Below, piece after piece: positions 50,821 through 63,179 of a DNA stretch of 64,000 bases. Made by a program: the position numbers and the translations under genes. The notes under the pieces are model-generated. The model had not been told where the DNA came from and made no database searches. It saw only the letters and a program-made list of their open reading frames with translations. Source of the stretch: Marchantia polymorpha subsp. ruderalis. Lineage: Eukaryota > Streptophyta > Marchantiopsida > Marchantiales > Marchantiaceae. The stretch lies in NCBI GenBank assembly GCA_037833965.1, contig AP031356.1, forward strand, positions 13,786,501 to 13,850,500, in the 5' to 3' direction. Numbering within the stretch: the stretch's first letter is position 1; each line of letters begins with the position of its first letter.

Positions 50821-53800
50821 TTAAATGCAGAAAGCATTAAATTGTTTTATTGAAATGACAATCATCGAAATCTCCTTTTGTTATTTCTTTGTGAAACAGG
50901 AGACGTCAAGCGATTTCACCTGGTATTTGTTTGTTAATGACTCAAAGAAATCGTGTACATCGTTCTTGATCTTTCACACGAGAAACTGCAGAGGCTCCTT
51001 ATATCTAGATGTTCTCGCGACGATGGAGGATGAGAATTCAGCAGAATCAATTGATCATGCAATACATTATATGATGATGGCAACAAATATCTTTTGCCTT
51101 ATTATATAATATAATGCGTGGAATTTTAACCAAACAAATCCTTTTGTATTTACTCTGATAACAATTTTTCTATGATAGAATTTATGCAATCATACAGTTG
51201 GTTTTTTTAATGATATTAACTTTTTTATCTCCCAAAGTTATGTCCTTTTTTAATTATTATTATAAATATTTTTTATTAACAATAAAAATAATCTTTACAT
51301 GAACTTATTTTGATATGAAATTCAATTTTTTATTGTGTATAAATTTTTTTCATAAAAATAATTTTGATGAAATAAAATAATATAACTAGTCTGAAATAAT
51401 TATAAAATAACATATTTTCACCAAATTTAATGTCAAATTTTTTAAGAAAAAAATATATTGTAATTTTAAAAGCTAATCTGAAATTGTTGCAGGGTAAAAA
51501 AATATAGCAAATTTTTTTCTTACAAATCTTATATTTAATATTCTCAAATAATTAAAAAATTCAACGCGTAAACATATTAGATTGCAATTTCAATAGATAG
51601 TATGAATTCATAACGTTAGTAGTAACAATTGTCAGGAACTATCAGTGAAGATAGATTACAAGTGTTATATCGGTAGATTATCAAATAGTTAGTATGTACT
51701 TAAAACGGATTGTTAGGTATTGCCGCCTCAAATATTGCAAAGATTGTTACCATGAAATAAACTATGCTAGTGTTTTCTTTCGTGTCATTTCTCATGTACT
51801 TTCATAAATCCTTGAATTCGTGCGTATTTCATGAAAAATGATAATAGAACATTGGTTTGTCTCATAATTGAGAGTACTATTTGTTATCACGCTTCTTTCC
51901 ACGTTGACACAATATGCTTCATCTGCAAAATTGTGATCATCTTCTACTTTATTGTGAGACATCCAACAATGCAGAATTACAAATTTATCTAAGTCATCAT
52001 GTAGGAAGGTGTGCATTGGGAAGTTTTATTTTCACAAACCCATGAACATACACACTCAAAAATGATTATTCACAAACAACCGCACACTACGCTTGACTCT
52101 ATTCAATATTCTTTGTCATCTTCTGGAGTAGAGTTATTGACATCTATATGGAATAGATAATCGTAATTTTCATTTAGCCAATAGCTTGTATTAGAGCCTT
52201 TGCTTCATAATCTTAGGGCGCATCTCTTGTTCAAATGCAATATTTGCTTGTCGGCAGAAGCAACCAGGAGACAATTTGAGGTATTCAAATACGCAATCAG
52301 CTCGTTGGTAGAGGCAACAAAAGTATCATCTCATATGTTTGATTTGGTCAATTTGAGGTTTGCTTGAATCATTTGAGTACATTGCGAGCGTTCACGATAA
52401 TAATGCCGCATATAATCGAGCTGTGAGTCAAAATCTAACGTTTGGTTATTGAAAAAATTGTTCAAAATAAATAATTACAACTTGGAAGTTTAGTCTTGTC
52501 AAGTAAAAGCGTGAGCCAAAAATTGCATCGTGAGGATTTGTGGATTTTTTTTACTCATTAACACACAATGTTTTTTGGTGCCAAAAAACTATAAACTTTG
52601 TACTGATTGTCACTAAAATTTATCTCATATGTGTTTGTGAAAGCTCATCATGGTTCTAGAAGATAAAGCTCTCTTTAACTTTGTCATGTTTCAAACATAT
52701 TCTCATCCAAACACTCCACTCAATTACAAACATTCATCTATATTCTACAAAAAATAGTGTAATTCAAACTTATATTGATGAAACATGTCCACACACAATG
52801 AACTATATAACTCTCTATATAAACTATTTAAAAAATAATTACAATAGCACATGCTAATTATCTTCTAATATGTATTTATTAGCATAAATATGGGTAGATT
52901 AGATTGATTTTCAATACAAGACAACATATCATTGATCTATTTACAAATTTTAGACATTTTATTCTTTAAAGGTTGAGGTGGCGATATGAGATTAATAATT
53001 TCAAAGTTTTTGAATCTCTACTTGCCACTAAATCAACATTAGTTTTAGAATAAACTATGAAATTTCCATAACTTAATCAAAATTAACATGCAGTCAAAGT
53101 CTTCACTTCTTGAAATATAAACTTTCATAGATATTAAAATAGTAATGCTCACTCAAATCAACTAAAATTTCTCTAATAATATTGCCATTTATAGACATTA
53201 TAGCTAAATATAATCATAACTAAATAAAGTTAGTTATAACTAGTTAAACTTAGTTATTCATAAAATACTCATGTTTAATTATTTTGTTACTTCACATATT
53301 ACTCTACACATACAAAAATCAATCTTCTAAAATTATTGTTTGTTCGTTGAAGTTTAGATAGGATATCTGCGTGATTGCTTTCAATCTGTTGCAAGAGTGA
53401 GAGACGATTATTTGAACTTCTGCAAGTTTAAAAATGTTCCCATTCAACAACATGATAAATGGAATTTTTTTCCTTTGTCTAAGGTAGTAAGAGTTCAAAG
53501 AGTGCTTCAAACGGGCGTGAGTACAAGCAAAACAAAGGGTTGGCTAGTTTTTTCTATACTTTTTCTCCTACAACCGGGCAATTTGATAAGTTTTCCGTAT
53601 AGTGAAGTCAGATTGATGAAGCTGTAATGAGAGAAATATGACCGCGAGTAGTTGTTTGAATTGGAAGTGACGATTTTTTTAATTTGGATTTACTGTTGGA
53701 GATAATTGTGAAATGATAGCAAATTTTTATACTCCAATATATCAATTGTAGTAGCATACATCAGAGATAGAAATTTAAGTTTTGAACTACTTCTTAGTCA

Positions 53801-54570
53801 AATATGTTAAGACATCAAGTTTTCTAAACAACTCAAAGAAAATTTAACTTTTTTGTCAAGCAAAGATATCTAGAAGATAGTCTAAAAAGGAATTAATGAG
53901 TGGAAAAAAATTTCACTCCAACAATATAATATTCAACTTAAAGAGTTTATTGTGACAAGATGGCGGACTCTTTGTATTGTAAAATAATATACAACATAGT
54001 TAAATACAACATACGTTGTGCATATTTTTTCTTGAAAATACAACTGAAGTGCAAGCTAAAACTCATAGTGTTGGCAATACATTGAATCCAAAATAATTTA
54101 ACTACAAACGATGACAACTGCACAAGCTTAAAAAATTGTCATACTTCATTTGCAGCCTTTGATTTTCAAATAAGTGGATGTATATGATAAATGTACAATT
54201 CTGTTTGATGCTTTTAGGAGATGTTTTTATCGCCAGGAATTGTCAAATAGATTGTATGACTCCTTCAAAGATGAAAGATGACACAATGAAAGATTCAGGC
54301 ATACATTTTCAAGATGACATTGATGCATTTGATGATGTTGTGATTGATATTCAAAACTTGAAGAAAATATCATTGATGAGAAAAAAAAAATTTATGATTT
54401 TATTGCATATAATTTATGAGTCACTATCATATGTCTTGCTTTATTGTAATAGACAAATTATATTTTGCAACAAGGTTGTAGATGCTCAGTTGACAAATAA
54501 TGTGTAGCAAAATATGATATGTCATTATTTTCATTATATCTTCTAGTATGGCACTAAATGTGACTTGAGA
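50821..54570. other. AT-rich island, left of the hAT element
   Basis: Very AT-rich, with A/T runs and short frames only. A 109-codon frame at 54,178-54,507 (+) has no recognised domain; its first codon is an ATG but the context suggests decayed repeat DNA. Confidence 0.5.
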
Positions 54571-54578
54571 TTGATCAT
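54571..54578. repeat. Target site duplication of the hAT element, left copy
   Basis: ttgatcat immediately precedes the left terminal repeat; the same 8 bases follow the right end. Confidence 0.95.
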
Positions 54579-54592
54579 TAGAGATGTCAATG

Positions 54593-54725
54593 GTTCGACC
54601 CGAACCGGGTCGAAACTGGTTCAACCGGTTCGAACTGGTTCAATCAAACCGGTTCGGCTCGAACCAGTTCCAATCAGTTCGGCCCAGCGACGGACCCGGT
54701 TAGAACCGATTCGAACCGGTTCGAG
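54593..54725. repeat. Left subterminal GAACCGGTTC array of the hAT element
   Basis: One exact GAACCGGTTC and several near copies (for example CAACCGGTTC, AAACCGGTTC, GAACTGGTTC, GAACCAGTTC) in about 130 bp. Such clusters are usually transposase binding sites. Confidence 0.85.
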
Positions 54726-54862
54726 GAGCGTCATCGAAATAGCAAAACCGTTAATGCACTGATGCACGCTTGTTACCGTCCGTAGGAAGGTGCATACGCT
54801 CTTAAACGACGTTGTATTAAACCGCCGTCCTGCCGATTATAGGTCCATTCGCTCACGAATAA

Positions 54863-56959
54863 TCAGTCACGACGTCGAGATTTCGCGTTGAACGCCAGTA
54901 GTGATTGCAGCTCGCATATTGCCTGCACAGCGTCATCGCCAAGGCGAGCACGACGTTTGTTGATAGTCGTTCCTGCACGCGAGAACGCGCATTCACTCGG
55001 CACTGACGTTGCGGTCAGAGCCAGATAGTCGCGCGCCATAAGCTGAATGCGCAGGTACATCGCCTTATTGACCGCAAACCATGAGCAAACATCACGACTG
55101 CTTTGCTTCATGTTCATCGGCGCGTGAGCCATCCATCGGTTCAGTTCCCCAGCAAAAGGCTCGTCAGCGATTTGATCGTGCTCCTCGAGCAGGTAGAGGA
55201 ACGAATCCGATGACGGCCTCGCTAACGACGATTGCAACACCTGACGTTTCGCCTCGTAGGCCTGCTGGCAACTCGGCATCGTAGTCGTTGGTGATCAGCG
55301 TCATGACTTCCTCGACGTTGACCCCAACGTTAACGAGTATGTCTTTAACACGCGGATCCAACGCAGCGGCAATCATGACCTCACTGCGCTTGACCAACGC
55401 CTCATAATACTTCAGCTTTTCTTCAACTGCCGTTGCAAATCGCATAGCGTGGCGCGAACGGAAGCCCTCGTTGGCAACGATTGCTCGGTGGATGTGCTGC
55501 AGAAGAATGTGCATCACTGGTATCACCATTCCCAGCGTTGGATACTCAGACGCGGACATGAGCGCGGTCGCGTCCTTGAAGGGCTTCAGGAAGTCGCAGA
55601 AGTCCTGCATGGCATGCCAAGTCACTTCCCCGATGCGTTTCGCAAGGTCGTCGGATGGCTTGATCGAAAACGACGTGAAGCCGTCGTGGTGCTCTCGGAT
55701 GCGATGCAACAGTTCCTCGAGCGGCTTTTTCAGCATTAAAACCGAATTCAGCATGGCCAAGGTGCTATTCCAACGCGTTTCGCAATCTAGCTCCGGCGTT
55801 CTCTAAGCGACCTTCAAGCTAGAGCAAATCGAGGCAAGCGATTCGAGTAGCTTGGGCAAGTCGACGATCTTCTTCATGAGCTCTCGGAAACGCCCAATCG
55901 CATTGTCCATCATGGGACAGCTCTTCAACCCATGCTGGACAGCCAGCTGCAGGACGTGCGCGAGGCATCGCAGCTGAAAGACCGTGCGCGCATACCCGAC
56001 GACGGCAATATCGTTATCTTCAGCAGCGCTCAATGCGACATGTTCCGCCTCATAGTCATGAATGGCGTTTGGTAGGTACATGGTGTTCATCTCAGTTATC
56101 ATTGTTGGATTGGTCGACGCATTGTTCGCTGTGATCGACCACAGGCCATAGAGTAGTCTTGGCGACATTTCGGCGACGGCATTAACGAAATGGCTGGCCA
56201 GCCTCTCGCCAGAATGCGGATACAGCACACGTTTGAATGCAATTATCACATATCGCATACACCACTTGTCGTCGATGTAGTGCAAGGTGACGACCATGTA
56301 TCCGCGTTTCGCCGCTGAGGTCCACATGTCACTGGTTGTACCGCTGCAACGCGTACCGCATTCATCTTCAATTGTCACGCAGGCGTGATTTTTCTCATCC
56401 GTCCATTGCTGGATGACACGATTGCGCAGCGTGTTTCGCATTGGCAGCAAATAGCTTCCGCGCAATGTCGAGCAAAACTCAACGAACAGTGAACAACAGT
56501 GAACGGCTGAGCGTGATTGACTATCCAATTCGATAGGACTCTGTCGGCGAGAGTCTTGTCGGAGATGGTGAAATCATTCGAAGACATCGTCTTGCGTTTG
56601 CCTGGTTGCCCTTTGAATCCATGATGACGTAACGTCGTTTGCGTGGGATCCTACGGCGTGTAGATGGCGCTGTGATGCTTGATCAAATGCTTGCAAAAGT
56701 TCGATGTGCTCCTGTTGCGCCACACTTGCTTCTCATTCTTGTTGTGACAGGGCGTGCATTCGAACATGCCGTTCGGACGCTTCTTGATGTGCTTGTAAAC
56801 GTCGGCGTGTGCACGGCCACCGCTCGCCGAGGATGCAGACGCAGCTTTGCTCGCCGCATCCTGCTCATCGTCAGATGGCGGCTTCTGCTCATCATCGGAG
56901 TCAAAATCCTCGCTACCATCGTCACATGAGACGATAATGGGTTCTTCCGCAGCGCTCAT
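54863..56959 (-). pseudogene. hAT transposase, inactivated by two nonsense codons and two frameshifts
   Basis: The start is the ATG at 56,959. A BED-type zinc finger has C68, C71, H91 and H95. Then TAG at 56,651 interrupts the frame, which otherwise continues into DKTLADRVLSNWI. A frameshift near 56,500 leads to the core: SDMWTSAAKRGYMVVTLHYI (first catalytic Asp), ITANNASTN (normally ITxDNAxxN, so the second catalytic Asp is Asn), RCLAHVLQLAVQHGL (CxxH) and, after a TAG at 55,803, CETRWNST. A second frameshift near 55,280 leads to the C-terminal dimerisation domain with PSECAFSRAGTTINKRRARL, which holds the catalytic Glu. The order and motifs are those of plant hAT transposases. The D-to-N change means that the protein would be inactive even without the breaks. 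Confidence 0.93.
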
Positions 56960-57157
56960 GATGTCAATGAAGATGTCGAGGCCACCTACCGTGCTGCGCC
57001 TTGAAGTGCGTGACGATGTCGATTCCTGGACTGGCGCGGATGATTGACGACAGCAAGCGAGAACGACTTGCCACTATGAGGGAGAGCGCCCGCACACCCG
57101 CACACACCGGTGTCAGATCGGCAACAGTAGTCACGCGCGCAATTCCCGTCACGACTT

Positions 57158-57190
57158 GTAATCTTAGCGCCCATTGGGCGCTAAGATTAC
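57158..57190. repeat. Perfect 15-bp-stem hairpin inside the hAT element
   Basis: gtaatcttagcgccc pairs with gggcgctaagattac around a 3-base loop (att), between the transposase start and the right subterminal array. Confidence 0.95.
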
Positions 57191-57194
57191 CAAT

Positions 57195-57228
57195 AAGGCT
57201 TGAGCGGCTTGGGCGCCGCTCAAGCCTT
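57195..57228. repeat. Perfect 14-bp-stem hairpin inside the hAT element
   Basis: aaggcttgagcggc pairs with gccgctcaagcctt around a 6-base loop (ttgggc), four bases after the previous hairpin. The two stems have different sequences but share ttgggcgc around the loop. Confidence 0.95.
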
Positions 57229-57417
57229 CATATATTAATAGTGCAGCAACACCATTGCAACTCCATTATAACTCATCAGTCTGCAGAAGGTTGGAGCAAT
57301 TCCGTCGTCGGCTGTCAAGACAGCAACTGTCTTCAAACATGTCGACTGTCGTATTTGATTCTAGTCGGTAACTTAGTTTTGGATTCCGTGTCTGATTACT
57401 CCATATAGATTCGATGC

Positions 57418-57558
57418 TGACCCGGTTCCAGATTCGGTTCGACATCGAACCGGTTCGGAAACCGGTTTGAACCGGTTCCAATCTGATCGGGGACGTGGCC
57501 GAACCGGTTCCAATCAGATTGCTACCAAGGCCGAACCGGTTCGAACCGGTTCGGATGG
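57418..57558. repeat. Right subterminal GAACCGGTTC array of the hAT element
   Basis: Five exact GAACCGGTTC palindromes, two of them directly adjacent, plus near copies. Denser and better preserved than at the left end. Confidence 0.9.
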
Positions 57559-57570
57559 TTGACATCTCTA

Positions 57571-57578
57571 TTGATCAT
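57571..57578. repeat. Target site duplication of the hAT element, right copy
   Basis: ttgatcat, identical to 54,571-54,578. Confidence 0.95.
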
Positions 57579-57601
57579 ATTTATCAAGTGACAAGATTGA
57601 T

Positions 57602-57796
57602 TTGCATTTTGGATTCAAATGCACATTCAAATCTATAGTTAAATTTATAGAAAGAAACACAATAGTGTGTTGGAAATGTGGCAATAGTGGTCACAATAAG
57701 AAGTATTATTGTGTAAAAATCAAAGGTGTCGATTCTCTGTCAATCAATGTGACTCAAGAATTTGATCTTGAAGAGTATGATTTGTTAGAAAAATAA
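57602..57796 (+). pseudogene. Retroelement or pararetrovirus-like zinc-knuckle fragment
   Basis: A short frame has CWKCGNSGHNKKYYC, a gag-type zinc knuckle with one extra residue (C-x2-C-x4-H-x5-C instead of x4), followed by an acidic, leucine-containing tail (FDLEEYDLLEK). This pattern is seen at the end of capsid proteins of LTR retrotransposons and of plant pararetroviruses. The frame is only 64 codons, begins without a proper start and lies in AT-rich decayed DNA, so it is an old dead fragment. Which of the two groups it comes from cannot be decided here. Confidence 0.45.
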
Positions 57797-57799
57797 TTA

Positions 57800-59403
57800 C
57801 AAAAGTATTGAGCTTGTCAAAATTGACAAGAAATTTTATCCAATTCATGTGTTGATCAAAATTAATTTTTTTAAAGAGTTTTAGTAAACATTGTGTTACT
57901 ATGCAAGTTTTGCATAAAGATCGCGATTAGATTTTACTAGCCATTTTTATTAAATTTTGTATATTTTTATTCTATCATATTTTGACTAAGACTTAGTGCT
58001 AGTTTGCATGTTTTAAAAAGTGACTTTGTGAGACTTACTTCTAGAACTTACTGCAATATAATTATATAGGTTAAGTATTATTGTGAACTTAAAGTTTGTA
58101 AAGGAATATTTTGTTACATTCATCCTTGATAGTACAATATAAGTGATAATGAATTATTGATATATTAATCTTTACTTAATGCAATGAGATGGATCTTGCC
58201 GTATCAAACATTATGAATGCTTGTCTTGTGAAATAAACTTTGTCATTGTCTTGTGTGATTTTCTAATTTATTTTTGTGAAATATGATTTATAAATATGGA
58301 AATTATTTCACATCAAAAAATCACAAAGCATTGGAATGTATTAGATAAGTAAAAATACTCAAATAATAATTTAACATTTTTTGTTATATTATTCAAATAC
58401 AACATAAAAGATCATATTTTCATATTTTGAAGAAAGCAATTAAATTATACTGTTGATTGTACATGTTACACAAATTGGTTTATATATATGTTTAATTTTT
58501 TTGTTTTTGCAAATTGAAATATTACATGTATAATTTACAAAACAACAATAAATATAAATTGATAAGATTATTTTTCCATATTTTGGAAAAAATTTGATTG
58601 AAAATTTATGATATATATGAAATGATACATTTAAATCAATTTTTTATGAAAATAAGTTTTTATACCACAAAATTAAAACATCAATTATAACCTGATTATC
58701 TTACTAATAGATACAAATCAAACATAATGTTAAAGATAACAAAAGAGATGAAATTTATAGACATGTTAAACGAATATCACATCATTGAACACATGATTGA
58801 CACAATTTATAAAATATATTTATTTAAGGATTATATGATTTTTGTTTAAAAATTAAACATGATGTTTTTTGGAATACAATTGATTTTTTAATATTACAGA
58901 GTGATATAAAAGTAGAAGAGATTATAAAATATTTTTTTTGAACTCTTTTTCTAATAAATATACCATATATTTGAAAAGTGTGAAAATAAGCTATTTAAAA
59001 ATTTACAAATATTTTAAATATTTATTAAGAAATACATTTTCTAATTGAAATACAATATGTCATTTACTTAAATTTGTTAATAAATAATTTTTTTTCAATA
59101 ACTATAAATTAATTTTAAAAGTTATCAATTTATATGTAATTTGTTTATAAAATTTCAAAATGTAGATAAACAGATTTATATCTTATTAGTATAGATTTTT
59201 TGATTATATTATTTTGTATTTTTATCATTTTTATATAATTGTATTTAAATAAATAAATATTTCAAATTTTGTCAATTATAAATTAAAAAGTCACAATTTT
59301 TAAATTTTAAAGAAAAATTGAATTTAAATTTGATGATTATATGTAAATTTTATGAAATTAATATATATTTTATGAGCCAAATTTGACTTAATTTTTTATT
59401 GAG

Positions 59404-59444
<41 letters not shown>

Positions 59445-60700
59445 TCAAAATACCAATTGTACACATTCATAAAAAAAATCTTACATTATTGAGGTTTCAC
59501 AAAATTACACAAGAATTTTAGTATTCACAAGAATATAGGAAATATCACACAAGAAAAAACACTGATGTAATTTATCTCACAGAAATAGTCTTCACAATGT
59601 TGGAAACTGCTGAATAGATAGTACACCTACATACAATTTCTTGTCACCTACGCTCCGTCCAAATTGAATATTTTGGATAAAAAGTATACTCTTTGTATGA
59701 TAAATTGATTACTTTCACTCTGTCAAGATTCAAACACAAATATTTATTAGCAAAATTGCATCAAAGAATTTCAACTCTTCATGATTTCAAACTTTTAGCA
59801 CATGATATTTGTTCTCAAGTTAATTTCTTGTTGTAGATACAAAAGCAAGGCATTCAACTATCGTGACAATAACTTGAAATAAAAGATTGTTTGTCTTGAA
59901 TATTTTTTTATCATAGCCATTATTGTTTTCAAAGTCTCAATTTCAAATTTTGATTTGTAAGGGGAAAACAATTACAATGATTAATCTACACTTAAAAAAG
60001 AAAAAACATTGAAGTAGATATCAGTTTTAATGTGAACATTAGCTTTCATATAATCTTCACATTGTGCACTTTCTTTTGCATGTAAATGCAGCTTCATAAC
60101 TAAGTCTGGTTGCCATCATATCGATCTTATTTTCCGTTTTCACATCATCAGCTCCACATTCGATTTCATTCCGAAAAATTTCTCATAACAATATTTTTTC
60201 TTGATATATCACAATAATATAATTCCATTCCTATATTTGAATGAATGCGTTTCAGACTTTATATACTTAGCAAATGCAAATTATGTGATTTGTCTTCTTA
60301 TACTGAAGATTAAATGAGCAGTACAAGAACGCTTAACTGGCCATTAGCAATATAAGAGTCGATCTTGCTTTGTATCATACAGGATAAACTAAAATATACA
60401 TATTGAAAACTGTATATGAGCAATTATAAAATATATTATATACTTTATGAACTTTCAATCGCTAGTATTTTATATCTATGATTAAAATCATAGAGATACC
60501 TTTTAGCATTTTACACGATGTTCCAGTCAGATTATTTCCTTGCAATTGTTTTACAAATTCAATTGATATCCTACAACCTGTCATGTGGAATCATATCCCA
60601 AGGGTATTTCAACAATTGTGTATTAAAATTTTCAGGTTGAACGCAGTTATAAATGCCGGATGCTCCCAATTGGTCCTATAGCCTCAAGTTGAATCACTAA
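57800..60700. other. AT-rich island, right of the hAT element
   Basis: Extremely AT-rich, no coding sequence. Contains the (AT)17 microsatellite at 59,409. Confidence 0.6.
59399..59448. repeat. (AT)17 microsatellite within an inverted repeat
   Basis: An uninterrupted AT run (59,409-59,442) is flanked by ttgagcat on the left and its complement atgctcaa on the right, so the whole 50 bp can fold into one cruciform. Confidence 0.9.
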
Positions 60701-62570
60701 ATGTTTATTCTAATCCGCCTTTTCACCTGATGAAGTGGGAACTGGTTACTAGGTTCTACACAATTCATTTCGCGGGAGATTTTATTATACTATTTAATTT
60801 CCCGCCCATCTCGGAATTGTGCAGCGAGCCGGACGTTCCTTGACTGGAGTTACTGTGTGCGCCTTCACAGTACAGAGTTTAATACGCTTACGACTTCTTC
60901 CGCTGCTTGACTGACTGACCCCAACATTGTGTTGTATGGTGTAGTCATGAACGTGTGTCCGGATGGTGACTGTGGCGGATGAAACCCTCTGTCCATGTCG
61001 CTATGAAGCAATGCGTGACAAATTGAGGATGAATGAACAAGCAGACGAGGGACTCTAGGACGTTCTGTCCAGGAGTTCATTCTCCTTCGGATTCAGACGT
61101 AACTTTGAGCACAGAAGCTACTGCGTTGGCCCTGAGGGAAGAATTGGAGTTAAGATGTAAATGGTTCGGAGTTGCAGTACAGTACTGGACAGTGCATCTT
61201 TTGCTTTATCTGCGTTTGCGCTATTCATTATATATTTCGAAAATACAGAAGATGTATTAAATTTAAGCACGCATTCGTGAGAGTCACAAAAGACAAACAC
61301 TTGATGGGGAATATACCTTCATCCGTTGTTTCCGTAGCTCCAGATTCGGGAAGGAGGACTGACACAGAACCAAATCAGACGAATTTTGGTCATTCGCTTG
61401 GTGGTGTTTCACTCGGAGATCAAAATTCTGTTCCTTCTAGTAAAGTCGGGTGTTGTCACAAAGAGTAGATCTGGAGTGGTTTTCCGAAATTAAATCTCGA
61501 CTTCGTTTGCCATCTTTCCTGCCGACCTTGGTTACTGCGGGTTTCACCTTTGGCTCTGCTGGAAGAGCATACTCGATAGGAATGAAGAAACTGCAGTGAC
61601 GAGCTTTGTCAGACTGCTCATTGTTCCTGACACCATTCCGGACTTCATTACACTCATGGCTTATTTGAATTTGAGAATCTGGAATAGGACCTGGCAGAAA
61701 GTCACCACATTATTAAAGGTAATCGTGGGAGATGGAGACGAGGAGTGTCCAAGAAGAAAGGCATGACCCTAATAAAAAACACCGAGGAAATCATTCCAGT
61801 GATTCGGGATGACGTCTTCAGCCCGTGTAAGCACAGCAAGTGTGTTCAGGGCGTCAACCACATTAACTCGGTCGTATCCATGATAAATATGCCCACAATT
61901 AAAGAATTTAGAGAGTTCACATGTACGTTCTCAATACGATTAGTAAGAAGAGAAATGTATATTCCATAATTCACTCCTGACGTTACAAGAAAAGTCCCCA
62001 GCCGAGTAACTCACAGCTCATCGTCAAGATTAATGAATTGGCCAATAATTCCAACGCAAATGTCACACAAAAATTGCCCTTCAAAACCTTCGTTCACCGG
62101 TCAAACTTCTCAATCCACAGAACGTTTGTTTCGTGACGAGCTTCGTTAGATCACAATTTCACTCAGTCGTCGTGTCAAAGGTCAGCTGCCCCTGGAACAC
62201 GACGTGTGTATAGCCGCCTCGCCTAGTGTCATCTCCCGCCATTAGATCCCCACAATCCTCATTGTCAATCTCACACATATACTTTCCAATTTACATACGT
62301 TTCACCAGCCGAGCTCGATGTAGTGTGACAGTACACTTCCAGCTAAGGGCTAAGTTATACACCGAGGAGATGGGGGCACGGTAGAAATGATTTCAACACC
62401 ATCCTCTTTGGAAACTGAAGACCAGGTAGCAGCCGCTGAGTGTCTCGATAGGAACGTGTGCAATAAATGCACTTGTTTGCATTGCTTCCTGATCGTACGT
62501 ACTCAGAGGACTCAAGCATAAAAAAGTAACGAACTGGACAAGCAGCGGTTGATTTTTCCTTGTGATGATA
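60701..62570. other. Intergenic region before the second actin's 3' flank
   Basis: Balanced composition with short unassigned frames (for example 61,172-61,468, +, no recognised domain). No gene called. Confidence 0.4.
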
Positions 62571-63179
62571 GTGCTTTAATGCAACAAAGGCAAAGCCCGA
62601 ATAACATGAAATATATAGATAGGTGGTCTGTCGTGCCACAATGGGGTATATCTACAATGACTCCTCACTAACTTCGCGAACTGAATTCACTTTACTACTG
62701 TAGACAGAATTTGTCCCTTCGGATATTTTTGCAGTTACAACCACTAACCACGAGGGCGAACGATAAGATCCTCCTGTATCTTCCAACAGGCACGTTGATC
62801 ATCCCCCACAAAAACCAGGGCATAAGAATGACGACTTGTAATTTGAGCTCAAGCTCAAATGACCGCGTTACAGCAAAAGGCATTACAAAGAGAAAATTGA
62901 GATCCAAAGCTTCATGAGATTAGAGACCCCTAATCCAGGCCTTGTAAGAATGTGGTGTTATGCGGCGGTTTTTGTTCCTAATTTAACTCACTGGCACTCG
63001 ACCGCCATCCCTGTCTGCTATTTTTACAAACCTCATGTCCAACCACCTGCAGAGCTAGTACACCCCGACATTGCCAGCGCAATCCAAACCACTCACTGGA
63101 AGTGGGACTTCCAGCTATGAATACTCTAATCCCAAAAAGGGGATGTGAGTTTCAAATGCCCGTTATCACAAAAATCGCC
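62571..63179 (-). repeat. Actin 3' flank, copy 2 of the segmental duplication
   Basis: Matches 44,390-44,969 block by block in the same order, with small insertions and substitutions. The shared sequence starts near tgctttaatgca and runs to the actin stop codon. Confidence 0.8.
62841..62860 (-). other. Perfect hairpin in the actin 3' flank (copy 2)
   Basis: atttgagct pairs with agctcaaat around the loop ca, a 9-bp perfect stem at the position homologous to 44,632-44,651. Confidence 0.7.

Larger units (their letters stand above)
54579..57570 (-). mobile_element. hAT DNA transposon, complete ends, 2,992 bp
   Basis: Perfect 12-bp terminal inverted repeats (TAGAGATGTCAA at 54,579-54,590; its complement at 57,559-57,570) are flanked by identical 8-bp target duplications (ttgatcat), the hallmark of hAT elements. 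Inside each end is an array of the palindrome GAACCGGTTC. The single transposase lies on the minus strand. The element is clearly less AT-rich than the surrounding island, and its transposase is disabled by only a few lesions, so the insertion is young relative to the decayed DNA around it. Confidence 0.96.
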
